Shown: positions 39,034 through 49,614 of the stretch, piece after piece
Layout: every line of letters begins with the position of its first letter
How positions within the stretch are numbered: the first letter of the stretch is position 1
Origin: Norana najaformis
Lineage: Eukaryota > Annelida > Clitellata > Crassiclitellata > Hormogastridae
Assembly: GCA_964023275.1 (NCBI GenBank)
Contig: OZ029914.1
Location: 30,077,351-30,141,350 of the forward strand
DNA: 64,000 nucleotides
Direction of reading: 5' to 3'
The notes under the pieces: generated by a model
Database searches by the model: none
What the model was told of the DNA's origin: nothing
The model's input: only the letters and a program-made list of their open reading frames with translations
Made by a program: the position numbers and the translations under genes

Positions 39034-42000
39034 GAGCAGGAGCAGCACAGCCCTGGGGTCCCACCCTTTATCACTACCGGATGCGCAGTTCAAGGCGATG
39101 GAGATTCGGTAGCCGCGAGCTTTTTGATGAATGAGGCTCGTCTTTAGACTCTTCGAAGAGGATGCTTCCGATTGTGTGGGCCTTATGACGGATCTGGTCT
39201 CTTCCATGGCCTGGTACTTCTCGACTTCTTCCAGGACAATCGTGTAATCTTCGTCTCTGATGGTGGTGTCCTGAAGGGCCTTCGAAGAGTAACTGTGGAT
39301 AGCGTTGAGTTTGCTGCTGGCCAGCACGTACACCCCTATGTTTTCAAAGGAAAATCTTTTCACACCTGTATATACACCCCTATGTTTTCAAAAGAAAATC
39401 TGTTCACATCTGTATCGGTTTCCCTAAGCGTGGCTTTCGCGTGGTGCTCAACATGTGTGTTGCACTTTGTATTTCGCTTCGATCTTTATGTATGTATATC
39501 CTCCTCGTTCTCCTACCGGTTTCAAAAGCGTCAGAACTTGGCCGACGAACTGGAAAGAGATTGTATGCGAAGAATTTACACTGCTGGCAATACAGTATAT
39601 CACTCTCCATGTTTATGTTCCATTCCTTTTTTGCAAGTACATAGCTTTTCGAAGACAACGACACGTGATTCGTATTCCAATAACAAGCCTTAATTCGTTA
39701 AATAACCTGAGATATATGACAAGAGATGGACAGAGAGTTCGTCAAAGCTCGGATAGGTGCTAATGCATTCCGATGAGTGCAAATCAGGCACCAGTGCTTT
39801 TTTCTAGATAAAAAAGATTCCGGAACTGAACAATTATGGAATTTTGTGCTAAAATTGCATTATTTTTATCAATCAATAAACACTGAAAACAGTGTAAAGT
39901 TTTAAACACTGAAATTGAATTAAAATAAGTTATATTATATTACATAATTAAAATAACTTTTTAACACAATTCTTTTATTATAAACTAAATTACTTTTATT
40001 AGCCGAAAAAAAGGTGCCGGAACGCCATTCCGGAGCGTTCCGTCTGAAAAAAGCATTGCATACCACCCAGATAAGTTGTATGTTTAAACCGTTTCAATTA
40101 CTGCAAAACAAAACGATTGGCCTTAGCTGAATAAATGCAAGACCGAAATAGATAAAAACGAGATATGAAAACCAGTGCTAAGAGTATTTTCGGTGTGTCC
40201 TTACATTTGGAATTCACGGCCAATTCTGGGTTTCATAAGAGATCAGGCGCGTCGAGTTCAAAGGCCTTTCCCAGTGCAAAGGCTTTTTTAAGTTTCCAAA
40301 GATTTTCTAAGTGCAGAGGCTTTTCTGTGTAGGCCTCACGGAAGTCAAATCAAGGCTGATTTAATGCGTCGAGTTCAATGTACGCCAATGCGATTACCTG
40401 AAGAAAACAAAGGAGGAGGTTTTTTAAGAAGATAATATTGCTATTAACTTGGAGATACACAGTGAAATTAAACATATAGAGAGGGTCCTGATTAGTTCTT
40501 GCAATCTCAGAACTTTCTTTTATTCTCCAGAGAAGTACTAAATTCTGAGGGATAATTTCTATCTCGGGAAAATCGGACTTCGAAATTTCAAAGGTTATAT
40601 TCAATAAATGGCCTTCAGAACATTACAGTGATAAACATTAATGAATGTGCAATTTTATAAATGATTGACTGTTTTACTTGATTGTACTCAGAATGGCTCC
40701 GAAAGCGATTCACAAAAATCATTTGCTAGAAAGTACTCCGATTTGGCCATAGACACAATTTTTAATCGCTTGAAACTGTTGGGATTTGCGCTTGAGACGA
40801 CTAGAAAAGAGTAGTGGCCTCAAACCTTCGCATAATCAGGTGTCGAGTAAGAGCTCTTACTATCTCCTGTCAGGTTAGGAGTCTGCTGGAGGTATTGTAC
40901 ATTTGTGTACAAGCTGCAGATACTGAGCCACATTGAAGGACAACTTTAGGGCGTTTCCGACAATTGAATCTTCGCTTATCTGTCGACTAACGGATGCCCT
41001 GGAAAATAGCAGGATAGGATTTCATTCGAATTGCGATATTATTATTATTTTGCAACAATTTTGCGGTCAAGACTCAAAAGATCGACGCAAATTATTATGT
41101 TATATAATTTTATTCATTAAAAAATTGATTCCTCTTGAAATCTTTGGTAGAAGTCGAAAAAAGCTAGGAATCAGATCTCGCTCTCTGAGAAATGTTCTGT
41201 AATGTTCGATCAATATTGTTAATAATTACTTCTATCTCCGTCAGAATTAAGGATAATTATTATATGTAGGCCCCTGTATATGCGTGTAAATACCTTCACT
41301 GGTCCAACTGTGACATTTTATATATAATGGAACTATAGTTAGTTACGCTACATATTATATCGTTCCACTTTGAATATATATATATGTGTGTGTATATATA
41401 TATATGAAGTCTGTAGTCATAATGGAGCTGGCTGCATTGGTATGGTTATATATTATAAGCTGTGTTTATACTTAAAGCATCGTTTATGCTTGTGGCCCCT
41501 ATATACGAAATACATGTATCGATGTAGATGTGTATAAACACATGTACTGTATATACTTAGCGCTGTATATATATATACACTTATGGGTTCGCGATAGTCT
41601 TCTGGTTAGCGTGCTGGACTGTCAGTCGAGAGGTAAGACGTTCAAATCCTCGTCCAGGCAGAAATTTGCTCCAGATTTCAGCTCCACTTGCGCCCCCTGG
41701 CCAACCCAGCTATAATGAGTACACCGACCGTACACTGCTGGTGGGGAGATCGGGCGGCGAGAGAGAGGGCAAGCCACACGCCCTCATATGCCAAGGCTAA
41801 GAAAAGTGAAGTCGCTAACACTTTATATCCATAGCTGTTCTCATGCAAGCTTAATGAAGTGTTCTTCTTCTCGACACTTAGTTTCATCACTTGTACTTCC
41901 GTCGAGTCATTGCAATAGGATAATCTAGCGCCATTGCATTTTCCATGTGTGTCTGCGGCTGTTGCAGAGGGATCATCACCAGGCGGCGGTTGAGGTCGAT

Positions 42001-43762
42001 GCCTACCTGGTGGTGTACTCGGTCACCGACCGTCTGTCCTTCACCTTCGCCCAGTCGTGCATCCAAGGCCTCAGTCGGTCGGAACCACGAGCCTCGACGG
42101 CCATCGTGCTGGTCGCCAACAAACACGACCTCGTCCGCAATCGAACCATCTCGACGTCAGGTGCAGTCAACCGTAACTGTAAACGTAGGAGCAATAGTTA
42201 AGCGTAGTAGTAATTGTAAACATAGAAGTAATAGTTAAACGTAGTAGTAATTGTAAAGGTAGAAGTAATAGTTAAACGTAGTAGTAATTGTAAAGGTAGA
42301 AGCAATAGTTAAACGTAGTAGTAATTGTAAAGGTAGAAGCAATAGTTAAACGTAGTAGTAATTGTAAAGGTAGAAGTAATAGTTAAACGTAGTAGTAATT
42401 GTAAAGGTAGAAGCAATAGTTAAACGTAGTAGTAATTGTAAAGGTAGAAGCAATAGTTAAACGTAGTAATAATTGTAAACGTAACGTAATAGTTAAACGT
42501 AGTAGTAATTGTAAACGTAGAAGTAATAGTTAAACGTTGTAGTAATTGTAAAAGTAGAAGGCCTCTTGCATCGAGACTTAGGCCTACCATTCTTAGATTC
42601 ATCAAAAGATTTCTTTGCGGCAACTGAGGCATCTTTATGCCAGTCTTGTGAAAACATTTAAGGCCTGCTGTGTAGAGACATACCATTCTTCGTTTCGTCC
42701 AGTTATTTATGCAATCGAAATATCTCTCAGCGTCTTTGAGAAGTTTTTGAAAGGCGTAATACAGATGTTTAGACACATACATAAATACATACATGCACCA
42801 TACATACATACATGCATACATAAATACATACATACGTTCTTACATACATAAATGTACATGCATACATAAATACATACATACATTCATACATGCATACAGG
42901 CATACATTCATACATGCATACATGCATGCATGCATACATACATGCATGCATGCATACATACATGCATGCATACATACATACATACATACGTATAGTCATA
43001 CATACATGCATACATATATTTTCACATCAGATTGAATCAGACGGAAACATTTCGACCCGGACTCACCATGGAATTTGATTTGGACAACGATTTTGCTTAG
43101 CAGCAACAATCAACTGATGCCTTGAGCATTATTACAGTGGCGCTATAGAAGTTCTTAGATTAGATTAGATTACTTCAACCTTTTAGCATTTAAAGATTAA
43201 GCCTTAAACATTAAGTGGCAAAGTGCTATAGTATGACACTCGTACTCTACCCAAAACACTAACCTTCCCTCTGTGGCAAAACCCAATTATTTCCACATCA
43301 GTTTAGTACAGAAAATTGGTCAGTTGAATCCCTTTTAGCTGACCATTTCTTTCTAGCTCCAAGGTCTGGTCTAGCACTTGGAAGCTTTGACCTCTCACAA
43401 GTGTTCCGTTTCGAGTTATCTTGTGTAAATGGCAATGCCAAGTTATTTTAAGTTAATTTCGTCACTTATTTAGAAATATAAAAAATAAAAATAAAAATTT
43501 GTACTTGTTAATGTTTGCAAAATAAAGAGAAAATTGACTGTTGGTTTCAGACGGAAAGCGCTTTGCTATGAAACGTCGATGTAAATTTCTCGAGGTGTCT
43601 GCTCTGCTTGATCACAAAGTGGACGAGGTCCTTGTGGCTTTGATAAGGGAGTGCCGCTCCAGACAGCGGAAGCTCGACTGGGAGAACTTCGGGGACGTTT
43701 CCGACGACGATCTGGGCTGTCTGAGCAGAGTGCTCGAAATTTGCAGCAAGATCTGTAAATAG
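36275..43762 (+). CDS. RGK-type (Rem/Rad/Gem) small GTPase, 5' part missing
   Basis: Join of 36275-36360, 41968-42160 and 43551-43762, in frame across both junctions, 162 residues plus TAG. RGK proteins are Ras-superfamily GTPases, most of which inhibit high-voltage-activated calcium channels through the beta subunit. Visible features: a switch-region segment VRLDDEVAMVHIVES without a DxxG motif, as usual in RGK; DAYLVVYSVTDRLSF; G4 motif NKHDLVRNRTIS (NKxD); G5-like segment KFLEVSALLDHKVDEVLVAL (ETSA in vertebrates, EVSA here). The P-loop exon lies upstream and was not recognised. The C-terminus is short (ending LEICSKICK) and I see no CHxLxVL-type tail found in vertebrate RGK proteins. Introns are 5.6 kb and 1.4 kb. 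The last two exons are secure as Ras-family coding sequence; the first is less certain because it needs a GC donor. Confidence 0.8.
36370..36705. repeat. CTT/CAT trinucleotide array beside the RGK exon
   Basis: About 28 near-perfect TTC units, then interrupted TTC/ATC units. It starts about 10 nt after the GC donor of exon 36275-36360. Apparent Ser-rich, Leu-rich and Glu-rich ORFs here are not genes. Confidence 0.95.
37690..38460 (+). pseudogene. CR1/L2-like LINE, 3' part of ORF2 plus 3' end (family A)
   Basis: Translates to the conserved C-terminal half of CR1/L2-type ORF2: RIRSLLPH, ANALVSSRVDYCNSLLIGI, LHKLQIVQESLARATT, HITPILRSLHWLPFEQRIQL, VPRTRTVLVSRGFSVVGPRL. A frame change near 38.22 kb and truncation upstream show decay. 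The 3' end reads GGCGATATAGAAGCCGTTAGATTAGATTAG, that is, a short GATTA tail. It lies in the large intron of the RGK gene, in the same orientation as the gene. Confidence 0.88.
38560..38880. repeat. GATG/GGAC-rich degenerate repeat
   Basis: GATGGATG, GACGGACG and GAACAGATGGA units. No repeat of fixed length. Confidence 0.75.
38886..39034. repeat. TTA and TAG arrays
   Basis: Short TTA block and then about 37 TAG units with a few GTG interruptions. Confidence 0.94.
39330..39415. repeat. 42-bp direct duplication
   Basis: TACACCCCTATGTTTTCAAA then GGAAAATCTTTTCACACCTG, present twice in tandem with three differences. Confidence 0.85.
39792..40058. mobile_element. MITE-like element with 13-bp terminal inverted repeats
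   Basis: Starts CAGTGCTTTTTTC and ends GAAAAAAGCATTG, 12 of 13 matching as inverted repeats. Subterminal GATTCCGGAACTG and GGTGCCGGAACG are also related. AT-rich core without an ORF. No clear target duplication, so it is probably old. Confidence 0.7.
41583..41840 (+). mobile_element. tRNA-derived SINE in the RGK intron
   Basis: Head GTTCGCGATAGTCTTCTGG, TTAGCGTGCTGGACTGTCAG and ACGTTCAAATCCTCGTC looks like a tRNA with box A and box B, with a loop containing GTC (Asp-like). A body follows (CTCCACTTGCGCCCCCTGG, GCCCTCATATGCCAAGGC). It ends about 130 bp before the exon at 41968. Confidence 0.65.
41968..42160 (+). CDS. RGK GTPase internal exon (G3-G4)
   Basis: Acceptor GTTGCAG, donor TCAG/GTGCAG. 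Encodes 64 residues containing DAYLVVYSVTDRLSF and IVLVANKHDLVRNRTIS. GC-rich against AT-rich flanks. A 37-bp minisatellite begins 10 nt past the donor. Confidence 0.9.
42171..42560. repeat. 37-bp minisatellite next to an RGK exon donor
   Basis: About 10.5 copies with exact 37-bp spacing in the central units (42250, 42287, 42324, 42361). The unit contains AGTAATTGTAAAGGTAGAAG and CAATAGTTAAACGTAGT, themselves two diverged half units. The array begins 10 nt after the splice donor at 42161. Confidence 0.92.
42780..43015. repeat. CATA array
   Basis: CATACATA units with CATG variants, both strands open in several frames. Confidence 0.93.
43085..43172 (+). mobile_element. LINE family A, 3' end fragment
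   Basis: Matches the last part of the 38.4-kb copy: CAACTGATGCCTTGAGCATT, then GGCGCTATAGAAGTTCTTAG and a GATTA tail. Severe 5' truncation is typical of LINE insertions. Confidence 0.75.
43551..43762 (+). CDS. RGK GTPase terminal exon
   Basis: Acceptor TTGGTTTCAG. Two bases complete the Asp codon, then GKRFAMKRRCKFLEVSALLD, KVDEVLVALIRECRSRQRK and an acidic stretch before SKICK and TAG. Compare CKFIETSA...HNVDELL in other RGK proteins. Confidence 0.9.
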
Positions 43763-43889
43763 CCAGGCGCTAAATCAATCTTACCTTGACGCTGCGAGAT
43801 TCGGAACTACAAAGAAATTTGCTAAAAAGGGCGCTACATAAAGAAAATCTTTCAATACAAATGTATGGCTGTGAATTTGTCTCAGAAGA

Positions 43890-44136
43890 CGGCCAAGACC
43901 TTATAGAAGAAGTTGTTGACCAAGACCTCATATATAGGGGACGCTGGTCAACACCTTATATACAAGAGGTGGTTGGCCAAGACCTTTTCCATAAGATGTG
44001 GTTGGGCAAGACGTAAATCATAAGGGGTCGTTGGCCTAGACCTTACGCAAAAGAGGTATTTGGCCTTGTGTTTTAGAGGTCATTGGCCACGACCTTATGT
44101 AGAAGGTCTTGGCCAACCACGTAGAAGTAGTTGGTC

Positions 44137-44197
<61 letters not shown>

Positions 44198-44268
44198 AGG
44201 TCATTGACCAAGACCTTGTACAGAAGATCTTGGCCAACCACGTAGAGGTATTTAGCCATTACCTTATA

Positions 44269-44343
<75 letters not shown>

Positions 44344-44345
44344 TG
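43890..44345. repeat. Degenerate about 37-bp repeats and TA arrays after the RGK stop
   Basis: Repeated motifs GGTTGGCCAAGACCTTAT and TAGAAGAGGT, at roughly 37-bp spacing, diverged. Two TA arrays (44143-44194 and 44266-44345) are flanked by near-duplicate segments (TCTTGGCCAACCACGTAG twice). Likely 3' flank or UTR of the RGK gene. Confidence 0.8.
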
Positions 44346-44664
44346 AGTTCTTTGGCCAATATTGGTGCAGCTGACGGCTATGATGATGCTATACAAATCT
44401 GCATGTGCAGCAAAACAAATGCGTTACAAAAATTAACTGAGAGGAATTCAAATGAGCACTTCATTTATTACGCCCGAAGTCAAAGTTAAAATCAAATGCA
44501 ACAGCAGCATTCAGACACAAACAGTCAAACAGAAACCAATGTCCAGAGCATAAACTACGAACAAGTTCATAAATATTCTCAGTGAAATTAGATTTAAAGT
44601 TGGAAAGAACGGTCAGTTCAGAGTCACAAGCAGCATGTTCACCAAAATAACACCACAAATTATC

Positions 44665-44770
44665 ATGCCTATCGATTTTGGTTTGACTGAGCGCCTGTGA
44701 ATAAGCTGGTTCCCGCGACTTAGCTTTCGTTGGGCGCCGTAGAAATCTCGCGATTACGATTACGATTCAA
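44665..44770 (+). mobile_element. LINE family B, 3' end
   Basis: Plus strand: TTGACTGAGCGCCTGTGAAT, TTGGGCGCCGTAGAAATCTC, then GATTACGATTACGATT tail. Confidence 0.78.
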
Positions 44771-44959
44771 GAAAATTCGATGCCGAATGAGCTAGACGCG
44801 AAAAGAATGATAAGGCGCTTCTTAACTGCATGTGTATGATGTCCGAACTACCAGGAGTACAGATGAAACTTTTCATATATTTCCATCTATTGAAGCCAAA
44901 TAATTTCTATACTATAATATTCTAAATGATTTATAACGTGCACTGCAACAGTGGAGGAA

Positions 44960-45140
44960 ACAATGATGATGATGATTACAATGATAATGATAACTTGATG
45001 ACAATGTCTCAACGATGATGATAACTACGAAGACGATGACGATAACGATGGTGCTGATGATTATGATGATGATCAGATGATGACGAAAACGACGACAAAG
45101 ACGATGATGATGATTACGATGATGATGATTACGTCAACGA
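44960..45140. repeat. Degenerate GAT array
   Basis: GATGAT units mixed with GACGAC and AACGAT. Confidence 0.85.
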
Positions 45141-46490
45141 CGATTATACGGCCTACAGTTAGCAAGAGCAAACTAGCCGATGACTTTTGAGCAAAACTTA
45201 AGTTTTATTTGATGTCCGAACTATGTTTGAGTTTTAGAGCATCTAATTTTGCTTATTTAGTCCCTTAAGCGTTGGCGTCTCCTGGGTGTTTTAACCAAAA
45301 CAATACCAATCATGTCTCCCAACTCTACAGAGAATTGTTTGTACCTCTATAGGTGAATATTCACCAAGATCAACATGCTGCCCAATGAGTCCTCCAATAT
45401 TGGCTGGCTCCCAACCGCCGAATAAAACTAACCAATAATTGGGTACAACATTCATTTTGTTGATTGCTTATTATTTCAATTTATTATCTTCAAAATAAAA
45501 AAACACAACTTCAAAGGGGAAGAATGAGTCAGTGCAACAAGGAATATATATTCTCGCCGTTATTTTCGGACAGATGTATGTCAGATCATTGTCGTGAACC
45601 TTAACCTTTGCGAAATGTCACAGCCATATGTCAGCGAAAGATTCATTTCGATTTATTTCAGTAAAACCTTGCAGTCGCCTGTAATTCCAGAAATTAATCA
45701 GCAGAAGCTTATCTTATTTTCAAAAATAAGGACCTGTTGGCATGTAATGAATAGTCTAAGCTAAGTCCTTGTGCAATCCACTGGCAGCTTGGAGAATCCT
45801 TCTGTCTGTTTTCCGTCAAGGTAAGTTACTAGATATGTGGGCTTATATAGGTCTGGTCGTTGAAACTAAGTCGACTGATTTCATCGTCATTAACTCTACT
45901 TGATCATCAGCTTATGCTGTCGATTCAAAGGACTTCTGTGTTCCTCTAGCTCAAACACTGTTGCACATCGTCATTTGCACCAAATCCGCAGTTTGTCAAA
46001 CCTGCATCAGACACATGAGTACAGATCGTGTGCATTAGTTATTCCATAAAATGAATTTTAATCAAAAATACCACTGTGACTGGCGAGCGATGATGACAAC
46101 GATGATAATCACATAACAAAAGTCTGTCTGTTGCCATTGGCGATACAATGTGGAGGTTTTGAATGAGAGTACACCTCTGTGCGAACTTTCCCACTCGGAC
46201 ATGTCGTGATTAAACGAGCAGAAACTGCACGTCACCGACTTTCATCTGCTAAGCGGCGCGTATTGGTGAGAGCCTCAGCCTGCCAGCGGAGTCTCTTCTG
46301 AATCACTCGGGTACCATTGTGCCTACAGTAGGAACGAATTTATCGTTCTTATCCAGTTCTAATATCATCTATTATTGCATCAGTCATGCTTTGATGTCGC
46401 TATATAAAAGGCTCACGCATACATGCATACACGCATTGACCTACATACACAGATACTCGCAAACATGCATGTATCTCTTATAATAAGACA

Positions 46491-46500
46491 NNNNNNNNNN
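46491..46500. other. Assembly gap (10 N)
   Basis: A run of ten Ns, presumably a gap of unknown or nominal size between contigs. Distances across it should not be trusted. Confidence 0.99.
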
Positions 46501-46959
46501 GTTTGCATATACTCGTAAGATCAATTGTTCTGCAAATATCACAGGAACTGATCTGTTCGGCATTCTTTGATTGCTTGTCTTGCAACGCGGAGAGTTGTTT
46601 CGAGGCGTTTATGAGGCGACCGCTGTCCACAGAGACAAGCAAACCCTTCGAACACAATTTTATAGCACCAACGGTTATACAGTATAGTAGAGCTATAAAG
46701 ATACATAAAACTTTCAGCGCCTACAACGATTGGGTTGATTTTTGGTTCTATTAATTATCAGACATCTTTGACTTCTTGGCTGCTATGTTTCATGAGTGCA
46801 AAGCTAATAAATATATAACGGTTTTGGAATGGTCAGTGTGTGTGTGTACGCGTGCGTGCGTGTGGCAGACCTTGGGTTTGGCTAATGAGCTTCATGCACC
46901 CATGCACCTGTGAGTCTGTAGGTAGAAAGATCCGTTTGATAGATAGAGAGATAGACACA

Positions 46960-47026
46960 GACAATGAGAGAGAGAATGAGAGAGAAAGGGAGAGAGACAA
47001 TGAGAGAGAGACAATGAGAGAGAGAC

Positions 47027-47067
<41 letters not shown>
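46960..47067. repeat. GA array
   Basis: AGAGAG with AATGAGAGAG interruptions, then 40 bp of pure GA. Confidence 0.93.
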
Positions 47068-47070
<3 letters not shown>

Positions 47071-48334
47071 ATCGAGGCGCCAGTCAACCTCAACCATCGT
47101 CGTCGAACAACATCCGCACAAAAGACGAAGTCGTCGCCTCCTTCCTAATAGACCTGTCAGCTTCCTCTGATAACATTAGCGACACGCATGCGCCGCTTGT
47201 CTCTGCCTCTCTCCCTCTCTATGTCTCCGTCTCTCTCCGTCTCTCTTCGTCTCTGTCTATGTCTCTGTTTTGCTGCGCGTGTCTGTCCGTACGTCTGTAC
47301 TAGACTGTGTCTCGATGTACTGTATGTGTGTTTGGCTTTCTTTCTCTGCATAGCCTATATATAATTCTGTGTTTCTGTAGGTTTGTGTCTATGTGCGCGT
47401 GTCTGTGGATCTGTATGTCTGTGTAGATGTGTGCACGTCTGTCCGTGCGACAGTTTCTTCACCCTCTCCTTCTCTCTTTCTGTGTCTCTGTGTGCGTGTG
47501 CGTCTGTCTTCCTCTCCGTCTCCCTATCTCCGTTTGACAAGACGTGGCTGTTCGTCGGCTGGATGGCGTGTAATCGGTCAACGCCAATCACCGTCGTCTG
47601 GGCGACGATGCAGCGCCACGGGTTACCATGACAACGGACGCAGGACAAGTGATGCCAGGGAAACCAAGTGTACTAACGACCGACCGACCGACAGCCGAGA
47701 TTACACACCACAGGACCAATTCCAAGTCATCACACCCTCACGACATCCCATTAGCCTCAAACAACCATCACATACATACATACATACATACCTGCAAATA
47801 TACACATTTTTATATGTATATGTATGTGTAGGTATTATGTAGACCAGTAGGCCTACATACACGCTTCTATACAACAGGATTTCTAAAGCATCGTTAAGAA
47901 AAAATCGTTTATATATAGGAACGTAGTTATGTTCTAACTACACAGTAGACCTAACTACACAGTAGACCTATATAGGCCTATGGGTGCAAGACAGCAAGTG
48001 TAGGCCTATACAATGCCGCAGTATCTCCTAATTTCGTCCTCGTTCCCTCAAGTTTATATACGCTACGGAAAACTAGTAACTGAGTGAGTATGCAAGGCGA
48101 CCACGAAAATAACATTGAGATTTGGGGTATAGGAAGGGTAGGGGCTAATGCCAAGTGCGGACAAATGCAAACAAGGGAAGAGAGGGGCATTGAGTAATTC
48201 TTTGCGGATGTCCTCTGTGGACGATCCCAACGACAAACTAGAGACAGTCTTAATATAAGTTTAACCTGGCCTTTTTCTTTTATACGAAACGAGTTTATAG
48301 CCTTTTAGTTTAGGCCCAACAGACGTGAATTCTT

Positions 48335-48422
48335 ACACGGACCAGAGCGCAGGTCTCAGTTGTTACTGCCCAACGACGTAGGTCAGTGTGCGCACCATGA
48401 AAAAATTATAAAGGGAACACTG
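48335..48422. mobile_element. Related hAT-like element, one end only
   Basis: TCAGTGTGCGCACCATGAAA and AATTATAAAGGGAACACTG resemble the right end of the 11876-12229 element (AGTGCACGCACGGCG, AAAAAATTCAAGGGAACATTG region). The other end is not secure; a CGTTCCCTC at about 48040 may be it. It sits at the edge of a LINE family B copy. Confidence 0.5.
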
Positions 48423-48635
48423 GCACACCCCTTCTTCCTCATCTCATTTTTTGCTTCAATCTCAAACACAACGCCCGTAGCTGCTACCCTGTCTCTCTGA
48501 CTTTTAAATCTTGACCTGTTACCCAACTCTTTTGCCCATCGATTTTGTTTTGACTGAGCGCCTGTGAATAAGCTGGTCCCCGTGACGTGGCTTTCGTTGG
48601 GCGCTGTAGAAATCTCGGGATTACGATTACGACTG
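48423..48635 (+). mobile_element. LINE family B, 3' end
   Basis: Plus strand, with the TCTTCCTCATCTC region of the ORF end, the TTGACTGAGCGCCTGTGAAT module, GGGCGCTGTAGAAATCTCGG and an ATTACG tail. Its upstream edge is cut by the element that ends at 48422. Confidence 0.78.
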
Positions 48636-49406
48636 CCCCTGGTCCTACTGGACTGGCATTCAACATCACCCCCCAGTAAATTGTATGTTGTCACTGTGCA
48701 CAGGGTTGCCCTAAAGCCCAAGAATATGAGGCCTGTTGGCGGCGCTAGCCGGAAGGAACTAAATTCCCGAAATTTCGTCTCAGCCCCTAAACGTGCCATG
48801 CCCGGAGCCGTACTTGAGACGGTTTACGGGTCCAATTCCCCACGAAATATTTCTGATTACACAATCACTGAAAGAGAAAATAAGAATAGGTTATGAATAA
48901 CAACGAGGAATTTTGAAAATGGTGAGTAAAAAAGAGAAAAACAAAAAAATAGTGACATGGTAGGAATAGGCCTACGTTATCAAAGGAACAGAAGACTAAC
49001 TTGGTCAACTTTTCTTAAGATTAATAGAGCCGGGAAAGTTTCATCTAAACTTGAGGAACTAAAGAAGGCAATCAACTTTTTCAGTGTTTTAGTAAACAAA
49101 AGTAGGCCTAACTTATGAACCCTCCGAAATGTTTCTGCATACGGCCCTGGTTATGCCATAAGCATCTGAGGCCGAAGCCGCTTTTTTCGCCTCGAAGCAC
49201 ATAAAATCAGTCAACTAATCTGTGGCGTCAGATTAATGTTAACCTAAATGATACACCAACAAGAAAAGTAGCCCTAACTGTAGTCTTTGCTTTAATTATT
49301 CATCGAGCCAACAGCCCAAATGTGTTATCGTTGAAGTCATTTTCGGTCATCCGTTCATCGCTAACAGTTGATCGTACATGACATTCACGCATGGCTTTTT
49401 ATTTAG

Positions 49407-49614
49407 TGCGAAAGCTTCCGCCGTGTTTCCGGCCTCGGAGTTCACCAAAGCATACAGCCAATTTTGCAAACACCTCTTCCGTCAACAACTCATAACCGAA
49501 TTAAAACGAAAGGCTCACATAATGGAAACGACGCCACAGTTGGAGTACATCAACACGAATAAGAAACTCGACGCAGGCGCTCCCGAATCTCCTGAGATCT
49601 CGCGGAGGAACTGA
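49407..49614 (+). CDS. Possible terminal exon of an unidentified gene
   Basis: A strong acceptor (GGCTTTTTATTTAG) precedes 69 codons ending in TGA, starting AKASAVFPASEFTKAYSQF. The segment CKHLFRQQLITELKRKAHIM is amphipathic and basic, and the tail is polar. Base composition is coding-like compared with flanks. I do not recognise the family. The AKAS...EFxKAY pattern faintly recalls the end of TM7 and helix 8 of rhodopsin-like receptors, but NPxxY is absent. No upstream exon was identified. Confidence 0.35.

Larger units (their letters stand above)
45150..48330. other. No gene recognised around the assembly gap
   Basis: Contains the N gap, a GA array and CT/TCTG-rich DNA at 47200-47530. A TATATAAAAGG at 46400-46410 is an isolated TATA-like match. 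Confidence 0.45.

Noticed and set aside
41583..41655. A functional tRNA-Asp gene
   Set aside because: Anticodon-like GTC and box B are present, but stems mismatch and a SINE body follows directly.
47028..47303. 91-residue ORF beginning in the GA array
   Set aside because: The start is in a microsatellite and the remainder is CT-rich low-complexity sequence.
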